This document shows, piece by piece, positions 7,806 to 15,421 of a stretch of 45,133 bases of DNA. The notes below the pieces were generated by a model. That model did not search any database. It was not told the DNA's origin and saw nothing but the letters and a program-made list of their open reading frames with translations. The stretch lies in assembly GCA_004556655.1 (NCBI GenBank), contig SFGF01000023.1:1-45133 (forward strand), read 5' to 3'. This stretch comes from Lachnospiraceae bacterium (GTDB lineage Bacteria; Bacillota; Clostridia; Lachnospirales; Lachnospiraceae). Positions within the stretch are counted from its first letter, which is position 1; each line of letters begins with the position of its first letter. Made by a program: the position numbers and the translations under genes.

Positions 7806-9926
7806 GTGAGCAATAAAAAGAAAAGAAAAAGGGCGAATCCCCTTTTGACAAGAAAAATAAATAGTAAAATGCGAAAGAAGCTGGTATGCCTGTTTGGACT
7901 GGTCGTACTGGCTTTAGTCGGTTTAAGCATACGAATTACGTACATTAACGCAAGTGAGGGAAATCAATACAAAAAGCAAGTACTCAGTCAGTCTCAGCAA
8001 AAGTATGAGAGCCGTGTGATTCCATTTAAACGGGGAGATATTCTGGACAGAAATGGAACGGTACTTTCTACCAGTGAAAAAGTATATAAGATCATTCTCG
8101 ACTGTAAAGTGGTCAATTCAAAAGAAGATTATGTGGAGCCTACCATCAAAGCCATGGTCGAGATTCTGGGTCTGGATGAAGATATCATCAGAGAAAAACT
8201 GGAAAATGAAGAAACAAAATCCAGTCAGTATCAGATTATGAAGACAAATGTGTCGATCACAGCTAAAAAAGAATTTGAGGACTATACGGATGTAAGTTCT
8301 GAAGAAGCAAAAGAAAGTCTTTCAGAAGAAGAGAGAATGGAACGGCAGAATGTAAAAGGAGTATGGTTTGAGGAAGATTACAGAAGAGTTTATCCTATGG
8401 GGTCTACAGCTTGTGATCTGATTGGATTTACCTATTCGGGAAATTCGGCAGATTGGGGAATTGAAGGATATTATTGCAGTACCCTGAATGGGGTTAATGG
8501 ACGGCAGTACGGATATTTTAATTCCGATGCGGATGTGGAACAAACGATCATTGAACCGAAAAACGGAAACAGTGTTGTCTCAACCATCGATGTTACAATT
8601 CAGCAGATTGTAGAGAAGTATATTCAGGAATTTATGGACGGTATGGCTAATGGTCCGAGAGGAGAAAAAGGTGCCGAAAATGTGGGTGTGATCGTTGCTG
8701 ATCCGAACAATGGAGAAATTCTGGCAATGGCCAGCAGTGATCCCTACGATCTGAATGATCCAAGAAACCTGGAAAATTTCTTTACAGAAGAAGAAATTGA
8801 GGCAATGAATGATGAGACTATGCTGAATGAATTGTATGGAATATGGAAGAACTTCTGTATCAGCGATGCATTTGAACCTGGTTCAACCGTAAAGCCGCTG
8901 ACGATTGCCGGAGCACTTCAATCCGGATCGATTTCTTCTGATGCAACGTATTATTGTGATGGTTATCAGATGTTTGGGGATACAAGAATACGTTGCTCCA
9001 TATATCCGGGTGAACATGGAACAGAAACTTTGGCGGATCTATTAAAGTATTCCTGCAATGATGGATTGATGCAGATTGCTTCTGAGATGGGACCGGAAGA
9101 GTTTCTGAATTATCAGAAAATATTTAATTTCGGATCCACAACCGGAATTGATCTTCCGGGTGAGTCGGCAGGTCTGATTCATTCGGAAAATCAATTGTCC
9201 AGCAGAAGCACTGAGCTTGCATGTGCATCATTTGGACAGGGGTATACCTGTACCATGATTCAGGAGATAGCTGCCATCTGTTCGGTTATCAACGGTGGTT
9301 ACTATTATCAGCCTCATGTGGTCAGTAAAATACTGGATGAGAACGGGAATGTGGTGAAAAATATGGAACCGGTGGTGCTGAAGCAGACCGTTTCCTCGGA
9401 CGTTTCCGCATTGATCCGTTCCTATATGGGAACTGTTGTGGAGAAAGGCGGAACAGGTAACGCTGCCAAAGTAGACGGTTACAGCATGGGAGGAAAAACA
9501 GGAACAGCGCAGAAAGGAAACAGAGAAGATAAGAAATATATTGTATCTTTTATCGGATTTGCACCTCTGGATGATCCTCAGGTGGTTGTATATGTGGTAG
9601 TAGATGAGCCCAATGCCGAATACCAGGCTGACAGTAAATTTGCACAGTTTATTGCAAAAGGTGTATTGACAGAAATCCTTCCTTATCTGAATATTTTTCC
9701 GGATCAGGAAATGACGGGAACTGTCAATAATGCAATGGAAGAACTGGAAAGTTATATTACACAGAGAGCTCAGGAAAACCGCCAGGAATCAGAAGAAACA
9801 AAAGAGGGAACGGATGATCCGAATGTGCCGGAACCGGATGAGGATGATGAGGAACTTACACTGGATAATAAGCAGGATAGTAACGGAATCACCAATGAGG
9901 AGGCCGGACTGGAAAGCGGGAATTGA
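7806..9926 (+). CDS. class B penicillin-binding protein (FtsI/PBP2-type transpeptidase)
   Basis: Septal peptidoglycan transpeptidase. A basic N-terminus and one transmembrane anchor (about residues 25-45) are followed by a PBP dimerisation domain (IPFKRGDILDRNG) and the transpeptidase domain with all three active-site motifs: S360-T-V-K, S416-C-N and K564-T-G. There is no PASTA domain. The protein instead ends in an acidic, Pro/Glu/Asp-rich tail of about 60 residues. The start is GTG 7806 with AGGTGG (7796-7801), close behind ftsL. It lies where pbpB sits in B. subtilis and is likely the vegetative division PBP. It is separated from the next PBP by a strong hairpin. Confidence 0.93.
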   Translation: MSNKKKRKRANPLLTRKINSKMRKKLVCLFGLVVLALVGLSIRITYINASEGNQYKKQVLSQSQQKYESRVIPFKRGDILDRNGTVLSTSEKVYKIILDCKVVNSKEDYVEPTIKAMVEILGLDEDIIREKLENEETKSSQYQIMKTNVSITAKKEFEDYTDVSSEEAKESLSEEERMERQNVKGVWFEEDYRRVYPMGSTACDLIGFTYSGNSADWGIEGYYCSTLNGVNGRQYGYFNSDADVEQTIIEPKNGNSVVSTIDVTIQQIVEKYIQEFMDGMANGPRGEKGAENVGVIVADPNNGEILAMASSDPYDLNDPRNLENFFTEEEIEAMNDETMLNELYGIWKNFCISDAFEPGSTVKPLTIAGALQSGSISSDATYYCDGYQMFGDTRIRCSIYPGEHGTETLADLLKYSCNDGLMQIASEMGPEEFLNYQKIFNFGSTTGIDLPGESAGLIHSENQLSSRSTELACASFGQGYTCTMIQEIAAICSVINGGYYYQPHVVSKILDENGNVVKNMEPVVLKQTVSSDVSALIRSYMGTVVEKGGTGNAAKVDGYSMGGKTGTAQKGNREDKKYIVSFIGFAPLDDPQVVVYVVVDEPNAEYQADSKFAQFIAKGVLTEILPYLNIFPDQEMTGTVNNAMEELESYITQRAQENRQESEETKEGTDDPNVPEPDEDDEELTLDNKQDSNGITNEEAGLESGN

Positions 9927-9929
9927 CTG

Positions 9930-9958
9930 GAATAACCTCACAAAAGCCCCCATACACT
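9930..9958 (+). promoter_or_regulatory. candidate sigma-E-type sporulation promoter
   Basis: GAATAAC (9930-9936), 14 bases, CATACACT (9951-9958). The -10 fits the B. subtilis sigma-E consensus (CATACA-T) and the -35 keeps its ATA core with correct spacing. B. subtilis spoVD, in the equivalent position, is known to be sigma-E dependent. The start would fall near 9965, inside the hairpin loop region. The call is by eye only and needs mapping. Confidence 0.45.
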
Positions 9959-9979
9959 TTAGGGAAAGCTTTTGTGAGG
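9936..9979 (+). promoter_or_regulatory. perfect 12-bp hairpin covering the RBS of the second PBP
   Basis: CCTCACAAAAGC (9936-9947) pairs perfectly with GCTTTTGTGAGG (9968-9979). A further CCC (9948-9950) and GGG (9962-9964) can stack inside. The right arm contains the GTGAGG Shine-Dalgarno used by ATG 9987. Five T (9982-9986) follow two bases after the stem, so it may also act as a weak terminator. Read-through mRNA from the upstream PBP gene should therefore translate the next gene poorly. Confidence 0.8.
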
Positions 9980-9986
9980 AATTTTT

Positions 9987-11723
9987 ATGCGCAAAAACAA
10001 GACATATAATAAGAAAAAGACGGTTGTTGTTTTTATAGGCTGTATTTTTCTTTTGGTGGGGCTGATCGGACGATTGGTATATCTGATGGTGTTTCGTTCG
10101 GATTATTATGCTCAGAAAGCGGATGATCTTCATGAGAGAGAAAGGGACATTAAGGCAGCCAGAGGGAAGATTCTGGATACCAACGGTACTGTCCTTGCGG
10201 CAAACAAGACAGTATGTACGATTTCTGTTATTCACAGTCAGATCAAAGAGCCGGAAAAAGTAATTGCCATGCTGGTTAAAGAACTGGGAATATCGGATGA
10301 AGAAGCAAGAAAACGGGTGGAAAAGGTATCCTCTATCGAACGAGTGAAGACGAATGTGGAAAAAGAAGTGGGTGATAAAATCCGGGAATATGGACTGGAT
10401 GGCGTCAAAGTAGATGAGGATTTTAAAAGATATTATCCTTATGGTGATCTGGCTTCCCGGGTGCTGGGATTTACAGGGGGAGATAATCAGGGAATTATTG
10501 GTCTTGAAGTAAAGTATGAAGATGTCTTGAAAGGAATTGACGGAAAAATCCTGACAACTACTGATGCCCGGGGAGTGGAACTAAATGGAATCGGTGAAAG
10601 CAGAGTGGAACCGGTAGCAGGATATGATCTGGTGACAAGTCTTGATCGGAATATTCAGGAATATGCTCAACAGGAGGCTTTACGGGTGATGGAACAGAAA
10701 GAGGCGGATGCTGTGTCGATTCTCTTAATGAATCCACAGAATGGGGAGATTTATGCCTGTGTAAATGTGCCGGAATTCGATCTGAATCAGCCGTTTCAGC
10801 TGAACAATGGCACGGATGTATCCACGCTGAGTAATGACCAGCTACAGGAACAATTAAATCGCATGTGGAGAAATCCCAGTATCAATGATACTTATGAACC
10901 TGGTTCAACTTTTAAAATTATTACGGCTTCTGCTGGACTGGAGTCAGGTGCTGTAACAATGGAAGATACATTCAGTTGTCCCGGTTTCCGGGTGGTGGAG
11001 GATCGAAGAATTCACTGTGCGAAGAGAACGGGACATGGAGGTGAAACTTTTGTTCAGGCAATTGAGAATTCCTGTAATCCGGTGTTTATTGATGTGGCGC
11101 TGCGCATGGGTGTGGACGAATACTATAAATATTTTAAAAAGTTCGGGCTTCTGGAGAAAACCGGCATAGATCTTCCCGGAGAAGCTGGGACGATTATGCA
11201 TAAAAAAGAAAATATCGGACAGGTGGAACTTGCTACGATGGCCTTTGGACAGTCCTTCCAGATCACACCGATCCAGCTGGCAGCTACTGTTTCTTCACTG
11301 ATTAACGGGGGTCAGCGGGTAACACCGCATTTTGCTGTAGAAGTCCGGGACAGTGACGGTGTTCTGATGAAAACATTTGATTATGGGAAGGGAGAACGGA
11401 TTCTATCGGAAGAAACTTCGGAACAGATGCGGTATGCGCTGGAAATGGTTGTAAAAGAAGGAGGCGGTAAGAACGGTCAGGTAGAAGGGTACCGTATTGG
11501 TGGAAAGACAGCTACATCCCAGACACTTCCGAGAAGTGCAAACAAATATATCTCGTCATTCCTTGGATTTGCACCGGCGGATGATCCGGTAATTCTTGGA
11601 ATTTGTATCATTTATAATCCACAGGGAGTGTATTATGGAGGAACCATCGCGGCACCTGTTATGAAAAATATCTTTTCCAATGTGCTGCCTTATCTGGGGA
11701 TTGAAAAATCGCAAAGTGGTTGA
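9987..11723 (+). CDS. class B penicillin-binding protein, SpoVD-like
   Basis: A 578-residue transpeptidase: basic N-terminus, one transmembrane helix (about residues 10-32), dimerisation domain (AARGKILDTNG) and transpeptidase domain with S307-T-F-K and S362-C-N. The third motif reads K507-T-A rather than the usual K-T-G, in the context RIGGKTATSQ. There is no PASTA domain. Its place directly after a first PBP, before mraY, matches spoVD (spore cortex transpeptidase) of B. subtilis. It could instead be a second vegetative PBP. ATG 9987 has GTGAGGA six bases upstream, but that site lies inside a stable hairpin. A sigma-E-like promoter precedes the gene and a sigma-A promoter for mraY overlaps its end, so transcription may be separate from the rest of the cluster. 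Confidence 0.88.
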   Translation: MRKNKTYNKKKTVVVFIGCIFLLVGLIGRLVYLMVFRSDYYAQKADDLHERERDIKAARGKILDTNGTVLAANKTVCTISVIHSQIKEPEKVIAMLVKELGISDEEARKRVEKVSSIERVKTNVEKEVGDKIREYGLDGVKVDEDFKRYYPYGDLASRVLGFTGGDNQGIIGLEVKYEDVLKGIDGKILTTTDARGVELNGIGESRVEPVAGYDLVTSLDRNIQEYAQQEALRVMEQKEADAVSILLMNPQNGEIYACVNVPEFDLNQPFQLNNGTDVSTLSNDQLQEQLNRMWRNPSINDTYEPGSTFKIITASAGLESGAVTMEDTFSCPGFRVVEDRRIHCAKRTGHGGETFVQAIENSCNPVFIDVALRMGVDEYYKYFKKFGLLEKTGIDLPGEAGTIMHKKENIGQVELATMAFGQSFQITPIQLAATVSSLINGGQRVTPHFAVEVRDSDGVLMKTFDYGKGERILSEETSEQMRYALEMVVKEGGGKNGQVEGYRIGGKTATSQTLPRSANKYISSFLGFAPADDPVILGICIIYNPQGVYYGGTIAAPVMKNIFSNVLPYLGIEKSQSG

Positions 11724-11748
11724 TGAATCCGGAGAAAAGTATTATACT
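11720..11748 (+). promoter_or_regulatory. sigma-A promoter of mraY-murD
   Basis: TTGATG (11720-11725, overlapping the PBP stop codon), 17 bases, TATACT (11743-11748). The leader of about 75 bases contains a small CGGT/ACCG hairpin before mraY. It gives mraY-murD transcription that does not depend on passing the hairpin upstream of the second PBP. Confidence 0.65.
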
Positions 11749-11829
11749 TATTGGGTAAAATTATAAAAAAAGAACAGTAAAAGGACGGTGTGATACCGAA
11801 TTTTCCTGTTCCAAAGTACGAGGTGAGTT

Positions 11830-12786
11830 ATGGATTATAATGTTGTGATACCGGTAATTATATCATTTGCGATCAGTGCGGTTCTGGGACCTGTGATTAT
11901 TCCATTTCTGAGAAAACTGAAGGCTTCTCAGACAGAAAGAACAGAAGGGGTGCAGTCCCATCTTTCAAAGGCAGGTACTCCCACCATGGGCGGTCTGATT
12001 TTCCTGATTGCCACTACAGTGACTTCGCTTTTATATGTGGGCAAATATCCGAAAATCATTCCGATTTTATTCCTTACCCTTGGGTTTGGTCTGATTGGAT
12101 TTCTGGATGATTATCTAAAAGTTGTATTGAAGCGTTCCGATGGTCTTCTCCCTATGCAGAAAATGGCAGGGCAGATTATTGTAACCGGAATTTTTGCGTT
12201 TTACCTGATTAAGTTTACAGATGTGGATCTGACACTTCTTGTTCCGTTTTCCGGTGGTTATTACTGGAATATTGGCTGGCTGGCTGTTCCGCTTTTATTT
12301 GTAGCAGTGATCGGTACTGTCAATGGAGTAAACTTTACGGATGGTTTGGATGGTCTGGCTTCCAGTGTGACGATCATGGTTGCTACTTTCTTTTCTGTGG
12401 TTGCCCTGGGAACAAAAAGTGGGATTGAGCCGATTACCTGTGCTGTTGTGGGTGCGTTAATGGGATTTTTACTGTTCAATGTATATCCGGCAAGAGTATT
12501 TATGGGGGATACCGGTTCTCTTGCTTTGGGAGGATTTGTGGCAGGTACTGCATATATGCTGCAGATGCCACTGTTCATTATTATTGTGGGAATGATCTAC
12601 CTGATTGAAGTGGCTTCTGTCATCATTCAGGTGACATATTTTAAGAAAACCGGCGGAAAAAGATTCTTTAAAATGGCGCCTATTCATCATCATTTTGAAT
12701 TGTGCGGATGGTCTGAGACGCGGATCGTGGCTGTGTTCTCCATCATTACGGCAATCCTGTGTATGATAGCACTGCTGGCAATGTAG
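11830..12786 (+). CDS. mraY: phospho-N-acetylmuramoyl-pentapeptide-transferase MraY
   Basis: Membrane enzyme that transfers phospho-MurNAc-pentapeptide from UDP to undecaprenyl phosphate, forming lipid I. The 318 residues hold about ten transmembrane segments. Conserved loops include TPTMGG, GFLDDYLKV (Mg-binding Asp pair), NFTDGLDGLASS and PIHHHFELCGW. GAGGTGAG precedes ATG 11830. murE, which precedes mraY in B. subtilis, is absent here. Confidence 0.97.
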   Translation: MDYNVVIPVIISFAISAVLGPVIIPFLRKLKASQTERTEGVQSHLSKAGTPTMGGLIFLIATTVTSLLYVGKYPKIIPILFLTLGFGLIGFLDDYLKVVLKRSDGLLPMQKMAGQIIVTGIFAFYLIKFTDVDLTLLVPFSGGYYWNIGWLAVPLLFVAVIGTVNGVNFTDGLDGLASSVTIMVATFFSVVALGTKSGIEPITCAVVGALMGFLLFNVYPARVFMGDTGSLALGGFVAGTAYMLQMPLFIIIVGMIYLIEVASVIIQVTYFKKTGGKRFFKMAPIHHHFELCGWSETRIVAVFSIITAILCMIALLAM

Positions 12787-12800
12787 AAAGGAATACGATT

Positions 12801-14186
12801 ATGGAATTGAGTGAAAAAAATGTACTGGTATTTGGTGCGGGAATCAGCGGAATCGGTGCAGCTGATCTTCTGAAGGCAGTAGGTGCCAAGCCGATTCTGT
12901 ATGATGGCAATGAAAATCAGAATCCGGAAGATATCAGAAAAAAACTGAAAGATGGATCTGATGTTAAAGTTATCCTGGGAGAACTTCCGAAAGAGGAAAG
13001 AGAAGGGTTGGATCTGGTAGTATTGAGTCCGGGAGTTCCGACTGATCTTCCGGTTGTGAATGAATTGAGAGAGCAGGGAATTACGATCTGGGGTGAAGTG
13101 GAACTGGCTTATCAGACCGGAAAAGGGAAAGTTCTTGCCATTACCGGAACGAATGGAAAGACCACGACTACGGCTATGCTGGGAAAAATTATGAGTGATT
13201 ATCTGGATAGCGTGTATGTAGTGGGGAATATCGGAACTCCGTATACTTCTGTTGCACTTGAAATGAAAGAAGAGACTGTGACAGTTGCGGAGATCAGCAG
13301 TTTTCAGTTGGAGACAATCCAGGATTTTTGTCCGCAGGTGAGTGCTATTCTGAATATCACAGAGGATCATTTGAATCGCCATCATACGATGGAAGAGTAC
13401 ATACGTGTAAAAGAATGCATTACCAAAAATCAGACAAAAGCTCAGGTATGTGTGCTGAATTATGAAGATCTGACACTGCGGGAGTTTGGAGAGAAAGCTC
13501 CGGCAAAGGTTGTATATTTTTCCAGTCTCCAGAAGCTTCCGGAAGGTATCTATCTTGACGGAAAGGATATTATCCTGAAAGACGGAGAAAAAGAGATGAA
13601 GATCACATCAACAGACCGTCTGAAAATCCTGGGACGTCACAATCACGAAAATACCATGGCAGCTGCAGCCATGGCATATTATGCGGGAGTTCCGGTGGAA
13701 AGTATTCGAAAAAGTGTGGAAAGTTTTACGGCAGTAGAACACAGAATTGAATATGTAACGGAGAAAAAAGGCGTTGTCTATTATAATGATTCCAAGGGAA
13801 CTAACCCGGATGCCGCCATCAAAGGTATTCAGGCGATGGACCGTCCTACTATGCTGATCGGAGGAGGGTATGATAAACAGTCTTCTTATGAAGAGTGGAT
13901 TCAGTCCTTTGACGGGAAAGTGCGCTATCTGGTATTGATCGGACAGACCAGAGAAAAGATTCAGGAAGCGGCACATAACTGTGGGTTTAAAAATACAATT
14001 CTGGCAGAAGATCTGGAACAGGCAGTAAAGATCTGTGCCAATATGGCCCGCCCCGGGGATGCAGTACTTCTCTCACCGGCTTGTGCAAGCTGGGGACAGT
14101 TTGATAATTATGAGCAGAGAGGTCGTATGTTCAAGGAATATGTGTATGCTCTTCCGGATGAAGAGGAAGACGAGCAGGATGACTAA
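12801..14186 (+). CDS. murD: UDP-N-acetylmuramoylalanine--D-glutamate ligase MurD
   Basis: Cytoplasmic ligase that adds D-Glu to UDP-MurNAc-L-Ala using ATP. An N-terminal Rossmann-like domain (VLVFGAGISGIGAADLL) precedes the ATPase domain with P-loop ITGTNGKTTTTAMLG. The central motif (NITEDHLNRHHTMEEY) and the substrate motif YNDSKGTNPDA are also present. ATG 12801 is chosen because AAAGGA lies upstream and the family starts close to the Rossmann fold; an earlier in-frame ATG (12759) would overlap mraY by 28 bases. The product is 461 residues. Its TAA is immediately followed by the ATG of the next gene. Confidence 0.96.
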   Translation: MELSEKNVLVFGAGISGIGAADLLKAVGAKPILYDGNENQNPEDIRKKLKDGSDVKVILGELPKEEREGLDLVVLSPGVPTDLPVVNELREQGITIWGEVELAYQTGKGKVLAITGTNGKTTTTAMLGKIMSDYLDSVYVVGNIGTPYTSVALEMKEETVTVAEISSFQLETIQDFCPQVSAILNITEDHLNRHHTMEEYIRVKECITKNQTKAQVCVLNYEDLTLREFGEKAPAKVVYFSSLQKLPEGIYLDGKDIILKDGEKEMKITSTDRLKILGRHNHENTMAAAAMAYYAGVPVESIRKSVESFTAVEHRIEYVTEKKGVVYYNDSKGTNPDAAIKGIQAMDRPTMLIGGGYDKQSSYEEWIQSFDGKVRYLVLIGQTREKIQEAAHNCGFKNTILAEDLEQAVKICANMARPGDAVLLSPACASWGQFDNYEQRGRMFKEYVYALPDEEEDEQDD

Positions 14187-15137
14187 ATGGAACGATATTT
14201 GACCATACAGGTCATACAGAATGAGAATAGTGATCCTACAGGTCTGACGGTGGAGCAGATTCTGCGAAAGCAGGCAGGTCTTACGAAACGTCAGATCAGT
14301 CGGGCAAAGTTTTGTCCGGACGGAATCTTGAAAAACGGCATTCAGTGCCGTGTGACAGAAATGGTATTCCCCGGTGACAAGATCTGTGTATGTGTGGAAG
14401 AAAAAAGTGAAACCTCTGCCCATCTTGAGGGTATGGCGGCAGAACTTAACATCCTATACGAGGATGAAGATCTGTTGGTGGTGAACAAACCGGCAGGTCT
14501 GGTTACCCATCCGCAGGGTGTTCATTATGATGATACGCTGGCCAATCGGGCGGTTGCCTATTTCCGGGGAAAAGGAGAAGAACACGCCATTCGTCCCATA
14601 GGACGTCTGGATAAAGATACATCCGGAATCGTAGTATTTGCCAAGAATAAGCTGGCAGCATCCAGACTACAGAAACAGCGGGAACAGAAACTATTTCAAA
14701 AAACATATCTTGCAGTTGTCTGTGGAGAACTTCCGGCAGATGGTCTTACCCATCGAATAGAAGAGGCAATTGGTCCGGATCCGCATGATCGTCTTAAAAT
14801 GCAGATTACGCCGGATGGGAAACATGCGGTTTCCTATTACCGGGTGCTGGAAAGGCGGAAGGACAGATCTCTGGTATCGCTGACACTGGATACCGGAAGG
14901 ACTCATCAGATTCGAGTACATATGGCGGGAATCGGACATCCTCTCTGTGGTGATCCTTTATATGGGGAAATTTGTGAAAAGAAAAGCAGGTGTTCAGATG
15001 AAAAAACAACATCCCGCGCCTGTCTTCATGCATGGAAAGTGAAGCTCGTGCAGCCACTGACCGGAGAAGTGCTGGAGTTTGTGGCGGGAATGCCGGAGGA
15101 TATGTGTTCTGTGGGGAAGTTAGTTAAGGGTATATAG
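14187..15137 (+). CDS. RluA-family RNA pseudouridine synthase
   Basis: Converts specific uridines in rRNA or tRNA to pseudouridine. An S4-like N-terminal segment (about residues 1-72) precedes the catalytic domain with GRLDKDTSG, where Asp142 is the expected catalytic residue, and the later GRTHQIRVHM motif. The 316 residues match RluD-like proteins, but RluC/RluD/YhcT-type specificities cannot be told apart from sequence alone, so no symbol is given. The ATG abuts the murD stop with no gap and only a weak GCAGGA upstream, implying translational coupling to murD. A strong terminator follows, so it ends the first half of the dcw operon. Confidence 0.92.
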   Translation: MERYLTIQVIQNENSDPTGLTVEQILRKQAGLTKRQISRAKFCPDGILKNGIQCRVTEMVFPGDKICVCVEEKSETSAHLEGMAAELNILYEDEDLLVVNKPAGLVTHPQGVHYDDTLANRAVAYFRGKGEEHAIRPIGRLDKDTSGIVVFAKNKLAASRLQKQREQKLFQKTYLAVVCGELPADGLTHRIEEAIGPDPHDRLKMQITPDGKHAVSYYRVLERRKDRSLVSLTLDTGRTHQIRVHMAGIGHPLCGDPLYGEICEKKSRCSDEKTTSRACLHAWKVKLVQPLTGEVLEFVAGMPEDMCSVGKLVKGI

Positions 15138-15166
15138 GAGAAATCTTGGTTAAAACAGATGTAATT

Positions 15167-15211
15167 AAAATGCTGATTGTAGTTTTTTATGTTTCTACAA
15201 TCAGCATTTTT
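15167..15211 (+). terminator. intrinsic terminator ending the murD unit
   Basis: A 16-base perfect inverted repeat (15167-15182 with 15195-15210; core TGCTGATTGTAG/CTACAATCAGCA) with a 12-base loop and terminal T's. Confidence 0.93.
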
Positions 15212-15250
15212 GACAGAAGCCAGAAAATAGTAAATTTATGAAAAAAATTC

Positions 15251-15279
15251 TTGTGTTTTTATTCACAATCGTGTAATAT
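15251..15279 (+). promoter_or_regulatory. promoter of the citrate synthase gene
   Basis: TTGTGT (15251-15256), 17 bases, TAATAT (15274-15279) directly preceded by TG. It predicts a leader of about 135 bases containing two hairpins. Confidence 0.55.
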
Positions 15280-15306
15280 AAAACTGAATTTGATATCTGA
15301 ACACTG

Positions 15307-15403
15307 ACACCGATTACGATGAAGTATCGCAATGGGTGTTTTTTTGTATTAATCTAGGAAAGTCCTTTAACTTTCCTATGATTAATACAAAAACTAATTT
15401 TTT
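15307..15403 (+). promoter_or_regulatory. structured leader with terminator-like hairpin before citrate synthase
   Basis: The first hairpin (15307-15339, ACACC/GGTGT outer stem and CGAT/ATCG inner stem with two mismatches) is followed by a T-run (15340-15345), like an attenuator. The second is a 23-bp stem (15341-15363 with 15370-15393, one bulge) whose 5' arm includes that T-run. A further T-run follows at 15398-15403. I cannot match it to a known riboswitch or T-box; no T-box sequence is present. Confidence 0.5.
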
Positions 15404-15421
15404 AGAAACGGAGGAAAATAT

